From contig NZ_CP111056.1 of NCBI RefSeq assembly GCF_026250525.1, positions 1-64,000 on the forward strand: a stretch of DNA of 64,000 nucleotides. Direction: 5' to 3'. Source of the stretch: Chondrinema litorale. Its GTDB lineage: Bacteria; Bacteroidota; Bacteroidia; Cytophagales; Flammeovirgaceae. The notes beneath the pieces were generated by a model. It was not told the origin of the DNA, made no database searches, and saw only the letters and a program-made list of their open reading frames with translations. Position 1 is the stretch's first letter; every line of letters begins with the position of its first letter. A program made the translations under genes and the position numbers. This document shows, piece by piece, positions 34,943 to 44,868 of this stretch.

Positions 34943-36565
34943 TTAATACCCTGTATTCTGAGTGATGGTACCATTGGTAATATCAATCTCAGTTTGAGGA
35001 ATTGGCCTTAAATAATGTTTGTCTGTTAAAGAATTATTTAAAGCAGCATGTGGATTATGCGCCAAAGTACGCTCAATCAATTTGCTAGTTCTTTTAAGGT
35101 CCATCCAACGGTTAGCTTCACCAGTTAATTCTCTTGCTCTCTCATCTAAGATAAAATCAATATCTACATCACTTTCTGTAATTGCTGTGCTAATGCCAGC
35201 TCTCGATCTTATTGTATTGATTTTTTCTGCTGCTGAAGAAGCATTTCCTAATTGCAAGTATGCTTCTGCTGCTATCAAATACGCCTCTCCTGCTCTCATC
35301 ATCACCATATCTCTGGTACCTTGAGAAGACTGATCTGGTTGTGTAAATGGCACTCCCGGATTATCGAATTTTTTAAACATTGGATAATGTACTTCAGTAG
35401 TACCATCATTTGCGAAATAATCATCTGGATTAATTACTGCATAAGGAACTGCTGCAATCTCACTATCGCTCCAAGCTACTTTAGGGAAGAAAATCGCTGT
35501 GTCTCCTGCTAAGATAGTTCCATCTTCTGAGTCTTCTTCAGCATAGATTACTCTTCTGTAAGTTGCTTCTGCTCTTTCGTCTTCTTCTGTGAAAAGTGAA
35601 TAGTAGAACGGAGTTAAAGCTGGCCCTAAACCTTTTTGGTAGTTATCGCCACGAGTCATTCCCGGATAATCGAAGTATCTGAATTTGTACATCATATGGC
35701 GAGAGTTACCCCAACCTCTACTTACAGAATTATCTCCGAATAAATAAGCAAAAACTACTTCTGAGTTTCTTTGGTTGCCAACATCTACTAAATCTTCGAA
35801 TGTACCCACTAAAGAATAGCTGCTGATAATGGTTTCTGCTAGTGATGCTGCTTCAGTAAAATCTGAACTTGAACCAAAAGATTTGTATGCTCTTGTTAAT
35901 AACACTTTAGACATCAAAAATCTAACAGCATCTTTAGATACTTTTCCGTATTCACTTGGATCATCTGCTACGCTTGCTAATGCATCTTCTAAATCAGTTA
36001 CAATTTGTGTGTAAACTTCTTCTTCTGTGTTTCTAGAAAAGTCTGTTACTGCTGTTGTTACCTGATTAAGTACCAATGGCACTCCACCGTAATTTTCTGC
36101 CAATTTAAAGTAAGACCATGCTCTAAAAAACTTCGCTTCACCTACGCCAGTAGTTTTAGTAGTTTCGCTTACACCTTCAATTGTTTCTGCATTGTCTATT
36201 AAAACATTTGCTGCAGAAATAATCGCATATTGATTTCCCCAATACACTTGGTATGCGTAAGTTGAAGGATTTACATTTACATAATCGTTTATCTCGTCTG
36301 TACCTGTAATAGAACCACCTCTGGTTACTACATCAGTTCCCAAATCTTCGAATACGTAATACATATCTGCTACGTATCTAGTTGTATTCTCTCTTGAGAT
36401 TTCGTACACGTATGCTAATAACTGATCGAAAGTTTCTGAATCGGTATTAGCAGTCTCTATAGTGATAGCAGTATAGTTTTCTTCTTCTAGAAAATCTTCA
36501 CAAGATGTAAAAGTTAATCCTGCTATCAATAATATTAAAGTTGATGTATATTTAATCAATTTCAT
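34943..36565 (-). CDS. SusD/RagB-family nutrient-binding lipoprotein (first pair)
   Basis: A 540-residue surface lipoprotein. I use the ATG at 36565, which gives the signal MKLIKYTSTLILLIAGLTFT and Cys in TSCEDFLEEE; the upstream in-frame ATG at 36652 adds 29 residues with no signal character. The helical SusD scaffold is clear: AEAKFFRAWSYFKLAENYGG early, RAGEAYLIAAEAYLQLGNAS in the middle, and the C-terminal RPIPQTEIDITNG. It would sit on top of the SusC partner encoded 29 bases upstream and capture glycan or oligosaccharide ligands. Confidence 0.95.
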   Translation of the reverse strand: MKLIKYTSTLILLIAGLTFTSCEDFLEEENYTAITIETANTDSETFDQLLAYVYEISRENTTRYVADMYYVFEDLGTDVVTRGGSITGTDEINDYVNVNPSTYAYQVYWGNQYAIISAANVLIDNAETIEGVSETTKTTGVGEAKFFRAWSYFKLAENYGGVPLVLNQVTTAVTDFSRNTEEEVYTQIVTDLEDALASVADDPSEYGKVSKDAVRFLMSKVLLTRAYKSFGSSSDFTEAASLAETIISSYSLVGTFEDLVDVGNQRNSEVVFAYLFGDNSVSRGWGNSRHMMYKFRYFDYPGMTRGDNYQKGLGPALTPFYYSLFTEEDERAEATYRRVIYAEEDSEDGTILAGDTAIFFPKVAWSDSEIAAVPYAVINPDDYFANDGTTEVHYPMFKKFDNPGVPFTQPDQSSQGTRDMVMMRAGEAYLIAAEAYLQLGNASSAAEKINTIRSRAGISTAITESDVDIDFILDERARELTGEANRWMDLKRTSKLIERTLAHNPHAALNNSLTDKHYLRPIPQTEIDITNGTITQNTGY

Positions 36566-36594
36566 TTTCTCAAATATTTTTAATTTAGGATAAA

Positions 36595-39500
36595 TTAGAA
36601 GCTCAGATTTAGACCTGCCATATACGTACGAGACATAAATGCTGCACCCCAAGTATTTCTACCAGCACTTTCAGGATCCCAACCATCATATTTTGTGAAT
36701 AAGAATGGGTTTTGTACAGTAGCGTAAATTCTAAGATTACTTAATTTAAGCTTATCAAGCGCATTGTAAGGTAATGTGTAACCCAGTGTAATGTAGCCTA
36801 CTTTTGTAAATGAAATATCTTTGTATTTAATCGCTTGCTGATAAGTACCTCCGTTACCTGGCTGATACCAATCGTTTGTCGGATTGTCTGGAGTCCAGTA
36901 ATCTACATCGTAGCCATTAAATGTTCTTGACGGTTCACTATCCCAAGGGAATGAGAAGGCACTGTGGAAGTTACTTAATACTGTGCTACCTTGACTTGTG
37001 TAGATAAAGAATGCTAAGTCAAAGTTTTTGTAGTTCATTGTACTAGTAAAACCACCTGTCCATTTTGGTGTTACATTTCCGATAATCGTTCTGTCACCAT
37101 CTGCAGTAATTTGTCCATCGTTGTTGATGTCTCTTACTTTAACCTGACCCGGACGCTGACCATATTCTGCAGCTTCTGTAGCTTCGTCTAATTGCCATAC
37201 ACCTTCATACTCATAGTCGTAAATTGAACCAATTGACTCACCTACTCTATGTATAAAGTTTGTTCCTTGCGCAGAGAAATAAATATCTTCTAAATCTCCG
37301 TAAAGTTTATCTAAAGTGTTTTTGTTACTTGCAAAGTTGAAATTGGTTACCCATTTAAAAGTGCCATTATCAATGTTTACAGTATTTAAACCAAACTCAA
37401 TACCTTTGTTAGTAGATTCCCCAACGTTAGCATATGTTCCACCATAACCTGTAACTGCTGGTAGTGGAGAGTAGAAAATGATATCGGTATTTTTTCTGTT
37501 GTAAACATCAATAGAACCAAAAATTCTATTATTAAGGAAACCGTAATCGAAACCAACGTTAATCTCAGTAGTTCTTTCCCAAGTTAAATCTTCGTTAGCT
37601 AAACCAGTGATGTAAGCAGTTTGTACTGCTGCATCTCCAATGTTGGTAGCACTTGTAGTAAGCAAAGATTGAGAAGCCAAAGGAACCAATCCACCACCTT
37701 GACCATTGTTACCAGTTTGTCCGTAGCTCAAACGAAGTTTAGCTTCTGTAACCGCATTTTGGTTTTGCATAAAATCTTCGTCTATAATTCTCCAAGCAAA
37801 TGCAGCTGATGGGAAGAATGCCCATTTGTTCTTTTCTGATAGAATTGAAGCACCATCATAACGACCTGTGAAAGTAAATAGATACTTGCCGTTTAATGTG
37901 TAGTTTAATCTACCAGTATAAGATTGTATTGATTGCTTAGTGAAATCACTAGATACTTCGCGAATATCTGTACCCGCATCTATGTTGTAAAATAAGTAAT
38001 CGTCTGTAGTGAAATTACGAACTTGCGTATAGTAACCTTCATCTCTTTCCATAAACTGAGAGTAAACAAAAGTCGCATTTAAACCATGTATGCCTTTCGT
38101 TAATGAATAGTTAGCTATGTTATCCCAAGTATATGAGAAGTAGTTAAAGTTGTTTACTTGTGCTCTTCTGTTAGAAGCGTTACCACTCACACTTTTAGAA
38201 AGCAAACCTCTGTACTCTCCGTAGCGAGTGAACTTAAGGTTTGGCGAAAACTTAGATGTTAAGGTTAAACCTTTTGTAGGAGTAACTTTTACTGCTATAT
38301 CAGCAAGGTATTGTAAATATTTTGTCTCTTTAGTAACTGTTTTAGTATCATATAATGGGTTTGTAATCTGAGTTTCTTTTGCAATCGGATAGTATCTCCA
38401 AGAACCATCGTCGTTGTAAGGTCTACCAATTGGCTTTAATCTATATGCACTTCTGAATGCTTCCCAGCTACCTGTGTTTTGGATAGCAGCAGTCATATAG
38501 TTACTGTAGCTGATGTTTAACCACTTGTTAAGATCGCTACTTAAATTACCACGCAAATTGTAACGAGTGAAATCTTCTCCTTCGATATTACCCTTGTCGT
38601 GTGTGTAACCAAAGCCAACTCCATATTTTGTTGTTTCGTTTCCTCCACTTAAATCTAATGTGTGGTTTGTTTGAAAGCCATTCTTTAAAATCAAATCTAC
38701 CCAATCGGTATTTACGCCGTTTGCCACATTTTCCATCTCCTCATCACTAAAGTAATCGGCAATGTCTACATCAGAAGCACGCATACTTAAATCGCCATTG
38801 GTTTGAGCAAACTCGTTACCTACAACTACATCTTTCACAAACTGCACATAACCATCTGCATCAAACATCGGTGGTAAATGGTAAGCCTCTTTTACACCTA
38901 TATAGTTGTTATATCTAACCGTCATTTTGCCACTTGCTCCTCTCTTGGTTTGGATAATTACAACACCATTAGAACCTCTAGAACCATAAATCGCAGTAGC
39001 AGAAGCATCTTTCAACACATCCATTCTTTCGATATCCGCTGGGTTCAAGAAAGAAATATCTGAAACGAATATACCATCTACAATAAACAATGGGTTTTGA
39101 CCTGGGTTAAAACCACCATTAGAAGCTGTCTCATTAGTATTAATTGTACTCGCACCACGAATCCTTATGTTGAATCCACCTGCACCAGGCTTGTTATCTG
39201 TTCTTTGAATTACAACACCCGGAACCTGACCTTGTAAAGCTGAAACCGCATCTACCTTATTGGTTTTTGCAAGTTGCTTGGAGTCCATCGAAACTACAGA
39301 ACCGGTAAGGTCAGATTTTTTAACTTCACCGTAACCAACTACCACCACTTCTTCTAAAGCCTGAAGGTCTGTGGCTAGTGCAACATCAATAACTGATTGG
39401 TTATTAACCTGAATTTCTTGGTTTACATAGCCAACATAGCTAAAAATCAAGGTAGCAGCATCTGAAACACGAATTTGAAACTTACCATCAATATCGGTAA

Positions 39501-39687
39501 TTGTACCTGTTGTTGTGCCAGAAACATATACTGAAACTCCGGGAAGACCTTCACCGGTTTCACCATCTGTTACTGTTCCTGAAATTGCTTTTGAATCATC
39601 CTGTGAAAAGACGGGAGCAGCGAACAAAATTGCTGCTATAATAAGAGGCACAGAAAACCCCTTTAACAGTTTTCTACTCATTTTCAT
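36595..39687 (-). CDS. SusC/RagA-family TonB-dependent transporter (first pair)
   Basis: This outer membrane transporter has about 1030 residues. The signal peptide (SVPLIIAAILFAAPVFSQ) is followed by a carboxypeptidase-regulatory-like N-terminal domain (ISGTVTDGETGEGLPGVSVY), a plug starting LEEVVVVGYGEVKKSDLTGS, and a 22-strand barrel ending RTYMAGLNLSF. The ATG at 39687 (or 39681) gives a normal signal peptide; the in-frame ATG at 39726 is unlikely. With SusD it imports oligosaccharides using TonB energy. The nearby GH28, symporter and FCD regulator hint at a uronide-containing glycan, but the pair lies beyond a convergent gene end. Confidence 0.95.
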   Translation of the reverse strand: MKMSRKLLKGFSVPLIIAAILFAAPVFSQDDSKAISGTVTDGETGEGLPGVSVYVSGTTTGTITDIDGKFQIRVSDAATLIFSYVGYVNQEIQVNNQSVIDVALATDLQALEEVVVVGYGEVKKSDLTGSVVSMDSKQLAKTNKVDAVSALQGQVPGVVIQRTDNKPGAGGFNIRIRGASTINTNETASNGGFNPGQNPLFIVDGIFVSDISFLNPADIERMDVLKDASATAIYGSRGSNGVVIIQTKRGASGKMTVRYNNYIGVKEAYHLPPMFDADGYVQFVKDVVVGNEFAQTNGDLSMRASDVDIADYFSDEEMENVANGVNTDWVDLILKNGFQTNHTLDLSGGNETTKYGVGFGYTHDKGNIEGEDFTRYNLRGNLSSDLNKWLNISYSNYMTAAIQNTGSWEAFRSAYRLKPIGRPYNDDGSWRYYPIAKETQITNPLYDTKTVTKETKYLQYLADIAVKVTPTKGLTLTSKFSPNLKFTRYGEYRGLLSKSVSGNASNRRAQVNNFNYFSYTWDNIANYSLTKGIHGLNATFVYSQFMERDEGYYTQVRNFTTDDYLFYNIDAGTDIREVSSDFTKQSIQSYTGRLNYTLNGKYLFTFTGRYDGASILSEKNKWAFFPSAAFAWRIIDEDFMQNQNAVTEAKLRLSYGQTGNNGQGGGLVPLASQSLLTTSATNIGDAAVQTAYITGLANEDLTWERTTEINVGFDYGFLNNRIFGSIDVYNRKNTDIIFYSPLPAVTGYGGTYANVGESTNKGIEFGLNTVNIDNGTFKWVTNFNFASNKNTLDKLYGDLEDIYFSAQGTNFIHRVGESIGSIYDYEYEGVWQLDEATEAAEYGQRPGQVKVRDINNDGQITADGDRTIIGNVTPKWTGGFTSTMNYKNFDLAFFIYTSQGSTVLSNFHSAFSFPWDSEPSRTFNGYDVDYWTPDNPTNDWYQPGNGGTYQQAIKYKDISFTKVGYITLGYTLPYNALDKLKLSNLRIYATVQNPFLFTKYDGWDPESAGRNTWGAAFMSRTYMAGLNLSF

Positions 39688-39950
39688 ACTTTTTTTAATA
39701 ATTAAATGTGTTTGACATTCCCTCAAAAAATGAATCTAAGATCTATCTAAACACTAGTAAATTGTAATAAGTAATTATATTCTTAAATAGTAATGTTTAA
39801 ATGTAGTACATATTTACATATAATGCAATAGCCTATTTAAGAATTGGGAATAGAAATTTTGCAAGTCAGTAAATAAATAGCCTTATTGAGAAATAAAATA
39901 AGGCCGAGAATGGTTCTAAATTGAACTTAATAGCAGATTGTTTCTACATA

Positions 39951-39987
39951 AAAAAAGCAAGCTCTCTTAGATGAAAGCTTGCTTTTA
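39951..39987 (-). terminator. Strong rho-independent terminator of the type IX cargo gene
   Basis: AAAAGCAAGCT (39954-39964) and AGCTTGCTTTT (39977-39987) are perfect complements. On the minus strand the stem is followed by seven T (complement of 39951-39957). It lies 18 bases after the stop at 40005. Confidence 0.85.
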
Positions 39988-40004
39988 AATGAAAACTAAA
40001 TTGA

Positions 40005-43000
40005 TTAATTCAGGATTATTTTTTTGTTTAAAATCTTATTCTGTGATTGTATTTTCAGAATGTAGTACCCTTTTGGATAGGAAGAAATATCTAAAATATC
40101 ATTAATATCTGATGTATATGATTTTTGGAATATCTCTTTCCCAGTGCTATCTAAAAGCTTTAAATTAGCAGACTGATCGGCTTCTTGCTGTAATGAAATA
40201 CTTAAATAGCCTGATGTTGGGTTTGGATATAATACCAAGTCATCAGATAAAGCACTTTGATTATCTTCTGTTACTAAATCCGATTGTGCAATTCTGGTGT
40301 TGGATGCACTAACCTTTGATATTTCAATGTAATCTACCAATTGCCAATTTGATCCTGCAGCAATCGTCAATGTATTATTTCCAGTTCCTAAATATTCTTC
40401 GCTTGTCTCAATAATTCCAAAATAAGATCCTCCAAAGGAGCTTAAATAAGGTGAAATAGACTCTGTATTATAGTAAGTATTAATTACACGATTATTTAGA
40501 TAAAACTTATAATTATATCCTTGCCAATATGATGTAGAGTTGTATTTATTACCACTTCTCACATATATCTTTATGATATAATCTCCACCTTCAGGTACAT
40601 CAAAATTGACTTCAATTTGATCTCCTTCATCAAAAATTGAAACTGCTTTTTCATTACTCATGTATTCGTTACCCAATGCACTAATTTTATTACTTCCAAC
40701 ATCATTCAAAACCTTAAAATGATCTTCTACTTCTATTCTTTGAGAATAGTTACTTTCGGTACAGTTATCTATAATTTCAGATACAGAACTACAACCAGGG
40801 GCATTATCATAAGCAGATAAACTATATTTAGCTATCCAAGATATGACACAACAACTTTCGAGACTGGTATTACCTATTAATTGTAATGTTGGATAATCTG
40901 TATTTAATCCAAAATTAAGATTACTAATATCTACTAGTTTTGGATTGTTATTTACTTTCAAATTGCCATACACACTGTTAACCTCAAAACCTTCTAAAGA
41001 AACCAAAGATACATTATTGACTATTTCAATATCTACACAGCTATTGAGATTTTCTAAACCTTTTAAGTTTACCAATTTGGGATTATCTATAATATATAGA
41101 TCGTTAGATATATCTTGAAGTGTTTGTAGATTATTTAGATTTGTAATATCATTACCCGAAATGGTAAGACTACCTATTATTTCAGTACAACTAAAATTAT
41201 CAACTTCTGCTTGGGATGATAAAACTACATTTTCATAACATTTTCCGGGTGCAACCAAAATTTGAAATTGAAAACTTTTCTCATAAGAATCACCTTGGTC
41301 ATCAGTACTTTGTATACGTATTGTAGCATTATTCGCATCATTGTAGAAATACATAGAATTTAAAATCAAGGTATCTTCTGTAATATAGAACCTAATATTG
41401 TCATCATCTCCATCACCTTCTACTAGCTCATAAGTATGTGTGTCATTTACATCAGCATCTATTGTACTCAAAACACCAACAATACCTGTATATTCTGTAT
41501 AAATAATATTATTGCTAATAGTTATGTCCGTTGGTGGATTATTTTCTGGCTCTTCAACTGCTCCTCCTACACTTTCTATTTCTATATAGTCTACAATTTC
41601 CCAAGAGGCACTAGCTTCTACAGTCAAATAATGGTTTCCTGTTGATAGATACAATTCTTCAGATTCCATATTACCAAAGTACGAACCTCCATAACTCGAT
41701 AATAATGTTGATACACTCTCTGTATTCCCTACAAGATTAATTGTTTTTCCATCTAATGTGAAAATATAGCTAGACGGCCAATATGCTGTCGAATTATACT
41801 TATGTCCACTTCTCAAGTTCACTTTTAGTAGGTAATTGCCGCTACTTGCTATATTAAAATTAATTTTGACTTTATCTCCTTTATCATTCATCAAAAGAGC
41901 TTTTCCATTACTCATGTTCGCATTCTCATTGGTTTTGATGGCATTACTTCCAATATCACTCAGAATACTGTAGCTATCTTCTGCTTCTATCCTTTCTGAG
42001 TAAAATACATTGTTACAACTTGATTTTAGTTCATCTGGAGAATTACATGAAGGTGCATTATTTTTAATTACTGCTCCAACATTGTCTTCGTTTATAAAAT
42101 CTAAAACTCCACAACACATGTTAAGTGAGATATTATCTTCTATAAAGATCCTCAAGAGTATGTCTTTATTTAAATGTCTTGCATTTTTTAATCCATCTAA
42201 ATTTTCTAGTTTTGGATTCTCCGTAATCTCTACATCATATTCTAAAGAGACTAAATTACTCAATGCATCAATATTTTCTAGTGATTCATTACCATTTAGC
42301 TGTAACCTCATAACATTAGTAACAAACTGTAATCCATCCAGATTTTTTAACAGTGGATTTAATTCTATATATAAATTTCCAGAATGCTTTTCAACATTTT
42401 TAATTGCTTCAAGGCTTGTCAAATTTTTATTTGAACCAATACTCAAGGCTATTGAATATTCCGTTAAATTGTGAAGTCCATCTAAACTGGTTATGCTTGT
42501 TCTCCCTACGGCAAGTCTAGACCCCAATTTTGTAAGAGATGATAATGGACTTAAGCTTGTAATATCTTCTCCATTAATTATTAATGATCCAGTGATTTCG
42601 TTGCAATTACAAGCGTTTACTTCTTCTTGAGTCGTAAAAGTATAATCCCCTTCACAAATAGTATATTCCTTAGCTGTTACAAGCTCAACTGTTTTTGTGG
42701 TAGAAATTCCTTCGTCGTCAGTTACTTTGACTATATATTTATAGGTACCTGCTACTAGGTTTTCTAATACCAATTGTGATGTACTAGCACCTGTTTGATC
42801 TGGTGTATTTGGCCCTGTTTGTAGAGTCCATAAATAAGAAATACTTCCACCATCCGGATCGTAAGCACTTGCTGCTAATATCACTGTATCTTGTGGCAGT
42901 TGGACGCTTCGGTTATAAGCTGTAACAATTGGGTCTTGCTTATCATCAGCCTCTTCAATAAATGAGATAGTAACCGTTAAAGCTGTTCCAACCTCTCCCC

Positions 43001-43463
43001 CTAAATTACTTTGTGTATAAGGTGTAGCTGTTAACTCATATACATCACCTGCAGCTGGTATAGGTGACCAAACAGAATAGTCACTATTATTATCACCATA
43101 CAAGGCATAAGGTGCTGAGCTTTCTTTTCTCGTATGTACATTGTTAGTTTTGGTGTTAATTAATTTGAAATTAACACTACCTACTATAGTAGGAGATGTA
43201 TTAGCTCTAATGCTTAAATTTTTTGTAGTTAACTCAGCTAAATTAATTGTAATGTTACTTTCATTGGCACCAAATTCCATTATTGGCAAGTCAGTATCTG
43301 CATTTATTAAAGCGAAACTGCTCACCTTTTGAGCTGATAATTGGGTGGTTGAAGAATTTTTTGAATGATTAGAAATAGTAAAGTTTTCATTTTCGTGCCC
43401 AAGCAAAAAATTGCTTATTAAAAAAAGGCATAGGGAGGTTAATAAAGTAATGCGTTGCTGCAT
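40005..43463 (-). CDS. Large type IX-secreted surface protein with PKD, repeated LRR and CBM6-like domains
   Basis: This is a 1152-residue modular protein. It has a signal peptide (ITLLTSLCLFLISNFLLG), an N-terminal beta region (50-170) and a PKD domain (about 175-265, with AYDPDGGSISYLWTLQTGPN). The first LRR/receptor-L-like block (about 269-485; EITGSLIINGEDITSLSPLS) is followed by the first CBM6-like domain (about 488-635; RIEAEDSYSILSDIGSN). A cadherin-like domain (about 639-735; NPPTDITISNNI) comes next. The second LRR block (about 740-900; EIIGSLTISGNDITNLNNLQ) and second CBM6-like domain (about 904-1055; RIEVEDHFKVLNDVGSN) follow. A type IX sorting domain (about 1073-1152; VLYPNPTSGYLSISL) closes the chain. 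No catalytic domain is seen, so it likely binds glycans or acts as an adhesin. Confidence 0.85.
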   Translation of the reverse strand: MQQRITLLTSLCLFLISNFLLGHENENFTISNHSKNSSTTQLSAQKVSSFALINADTDLPIMEFGANESNITINLAELTTKNLSIRANTSPTIVGSVNFKLINTKTNNVHTRKESSAPYALYGDNNSDYSVWSPIPAAGDVYELTATPYTQSNLGGEVGTALTVTISFIEEADDKQDPIVTAYNRSVQLPQDTVILAASAYDPDGGSISYLWTLQTGPNTPDQTGASTSQLVLENLVAGTYKYIVKVTDDEGISTTKTVELVTAKEYTICEGDYTFTTQEEVNACNCNEITGSLIINGEDITSLSPLSSLTKLGSRLAVGRTSITSLDGLHNLTEYSIALSIGSNKNLTSLEAIKNVEKHSGNLYIELNPLLKNLDGLQFVTNVMRLQLNGNESLENIDALSNLVSLEYDVEITENPKLENLDGLKNARHLNKDILLRIFIEDNISLNMCCGVLDFINEDNVGAVIKNNAPSCNSPDELKSSCNNVFYSERIEAEDSYSILSDIGSNAIKTNENANMSNGKALLMNDKGDKVKINFNIASSGNYLLKVNLRSGHKYNSTAYWPSSYIFTLDGKTINLVGNTESVSTLLSSYGGSYFGNMESEELYLSTGNHYLTVEASASWEIVDYIEIESVGGAVEEPENNPPTDITISNNIIYTEYTGIVGVLSTIDADVNDTHTYELVEGDGDDDNIRFYITEDTLILNSMYFYNDANNATIRIQSTDDQGDSYEKSFQFQILVAPGKCYENVVLSSQAEVDNFSCTEIIGSLTISGNDITNLNNLQTLQDISNDLYIIDNPKLVNLKGLENLNSCVDIEIVNNVSLVSLEGFEVNSVYGNLKVNNNPKLVDISNLNFGLNTDYPTLQLIGNTSLESCCVISWIAKYSLSAYDNAPGCSSVSEIIDNCTESNYSQRIEVEDHFKVLNDVGSNKISALGNEYMSNEKAVSIFDEGDQIEVNFDVPEGGDYIIKIYVRSGNKYNSTSYWQGYNYKFYLNNRVINTYYNTESISPYLSSFGGSYFGIIETSEEYLGTGNNTLTIAAGSNWQLVDYIEISKVSASNTRIAQSDLVTEDNQSALSDDLVLYPNPTSGYLSISLQQEADQSANLKLLDSTGKEIFQKSYTSDINDILDISSYPKGYYILKIQSQNKILNKKIILN

Positions 43464-43662
43464 AGCTGTCTAATTTAAATGAACAATAAGTGTAGTAGTA
43501 TCGAACGTTTCCCTAAGGTTTAGGACTGGGGTATGCCCACCTAATATGAGGTAGTGTGATTGGAATGGCTAAAAGTAAAGATTGGGATTAAAATAACAAA
43601 AATTGGGATATTTAATATATGTTAATTAAAGCAATAATACCTTTTAAACTAGAACTACAACC

Positions 43663-44849
43663 TCAACTCTTAATAACCAATGTTAATGCAACTCTGCTGG
43701 TAACTGCTGAGAAGGTGGCGTCTTCATTTAATCGGTTGAGAATGGAATATTTTAGACCTAAGCCTGCTTCGAAGAAGTTGAACGATTTTAAAATACCAGC
43801 TCCTGCACAAAAGCCTACTTGCCTTTTTCTTACCTCGAAAGCGGGTTGAGAATCCGTAAATAAATCGTTGCTGATCCATGCATCTCTATCCCATTGTGTT
43901 TCTGTATCGAAATTGAAATCGTAAGTAACTCCACTCTGCAAGTGGACTCTTCTCTTACCTTTAGGAATAGTATACTTTAAGGTTACTGGTATGCTAATGG
44001 TACTCATTTGGAAATAAGTATCATGATACTCTCTATAGTTAGCAGAAGTCTCAACTTCGGTAGAAGAAGAAAAGCTACTTTTAAAATAGTTTAATTCACC
44101 TTGTATAGCAAACCTATCTGCTATTCTTGGTGAAGCAATAGAAAAAGATATCCCCGCAGTTGGGTTAAGCGAACTATACTTATCATCCATATAGGCATAA
44201 TAGCTAGTTTTTTGTTCACCTTAACCATAGAGTTAACAAAACCAGCATTAACACCAAATGCTAATTTTAGCCACGGATACTTCTGTTTAAAAACCTTGTA
44301 ATCGGCATTAACCCACTGATTATATTTTATGATCAGCCTAGATAATTCTAGCTCATTTAAAGCAAGACTATTTATTCTATCTGTAAAACTGGTTGTACAA
44401 TCGCTTACTAAAAAGGCAATAATCCCTCTCCATGGACTGCTTTCCATCACAATTGTTTTACCATCAACTTCTGTTTGGACTTTCTTTGATTCCAAAACAT
44501 AATTACTCCCATCTTTTTGAAGGATATAATTTGATTTAGTTTTATACAGATTAATCTTACCTAAAACTACAACTTCTATAAAAGCATCGCTTAAAATAGT
44601 GGAGGTGAAAACGCGCTCATTTATATAACCAAAACCTTGAATTTGCTCTGGATAATACTCTGTAATCTTACCATCTTTCTTAAAGATACAAGACTCATAG
44701 TTTTTGGCATTGGGTCTAAATTCTACTAAACCAAAAACTGTATCTGTTTCATGTTTAATAATAAACCCTTCTCTAAAATTACCTTGCGAAAATGCTTTCG
44801 AAAGTAAAATAACTGATAGAGCTGCTAGTACAAATATTTTTTTTAACAT
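43663..44849 (-). pseudogene. Outer-membrane beta-barrel protein, frameshifted in an A-run
   Basis: The first frame (from ATG at 44849) has a signal peptide (KKIFVLAALSVILLSKAFSQ), the family motif EYYPEQIQGFGYINERVFTS, and a linker with LVSDC, then goes wrong after VNSMVKVNKK. The second frame takes over with SYYAYMDDKYSSLNPTAGIS and continues as barrel strands to LTLVIKS. The shift falls in a run of six A on the coding strand (44208-44213); seven A would restore NKKTSYYAYM. The whole gene would be about 395 residues, like its paralog ending at 46606. It could be a real mutation, a slippage-switched gene or a sequencing error. Confidence 0.75.
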
Positions 44850-44868
44850 GCGTAAACCTTCTCTTAAA

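Noticed and set aside
36566..36652. N-terminal extension of the first SusD gene from the ATG at 36652
   Set aside because: The extra 29 residues precede a perfect lipoprotein signal and would bury it; the ATG at 36565 is the better start.
42010..42474. Open frame of about 150 codons antisense to the type IX cargo
   Set aside because: It lies wholly inside a well-supported modular gene and reads as a Ser/Leu-rich shadow of the LRR region.
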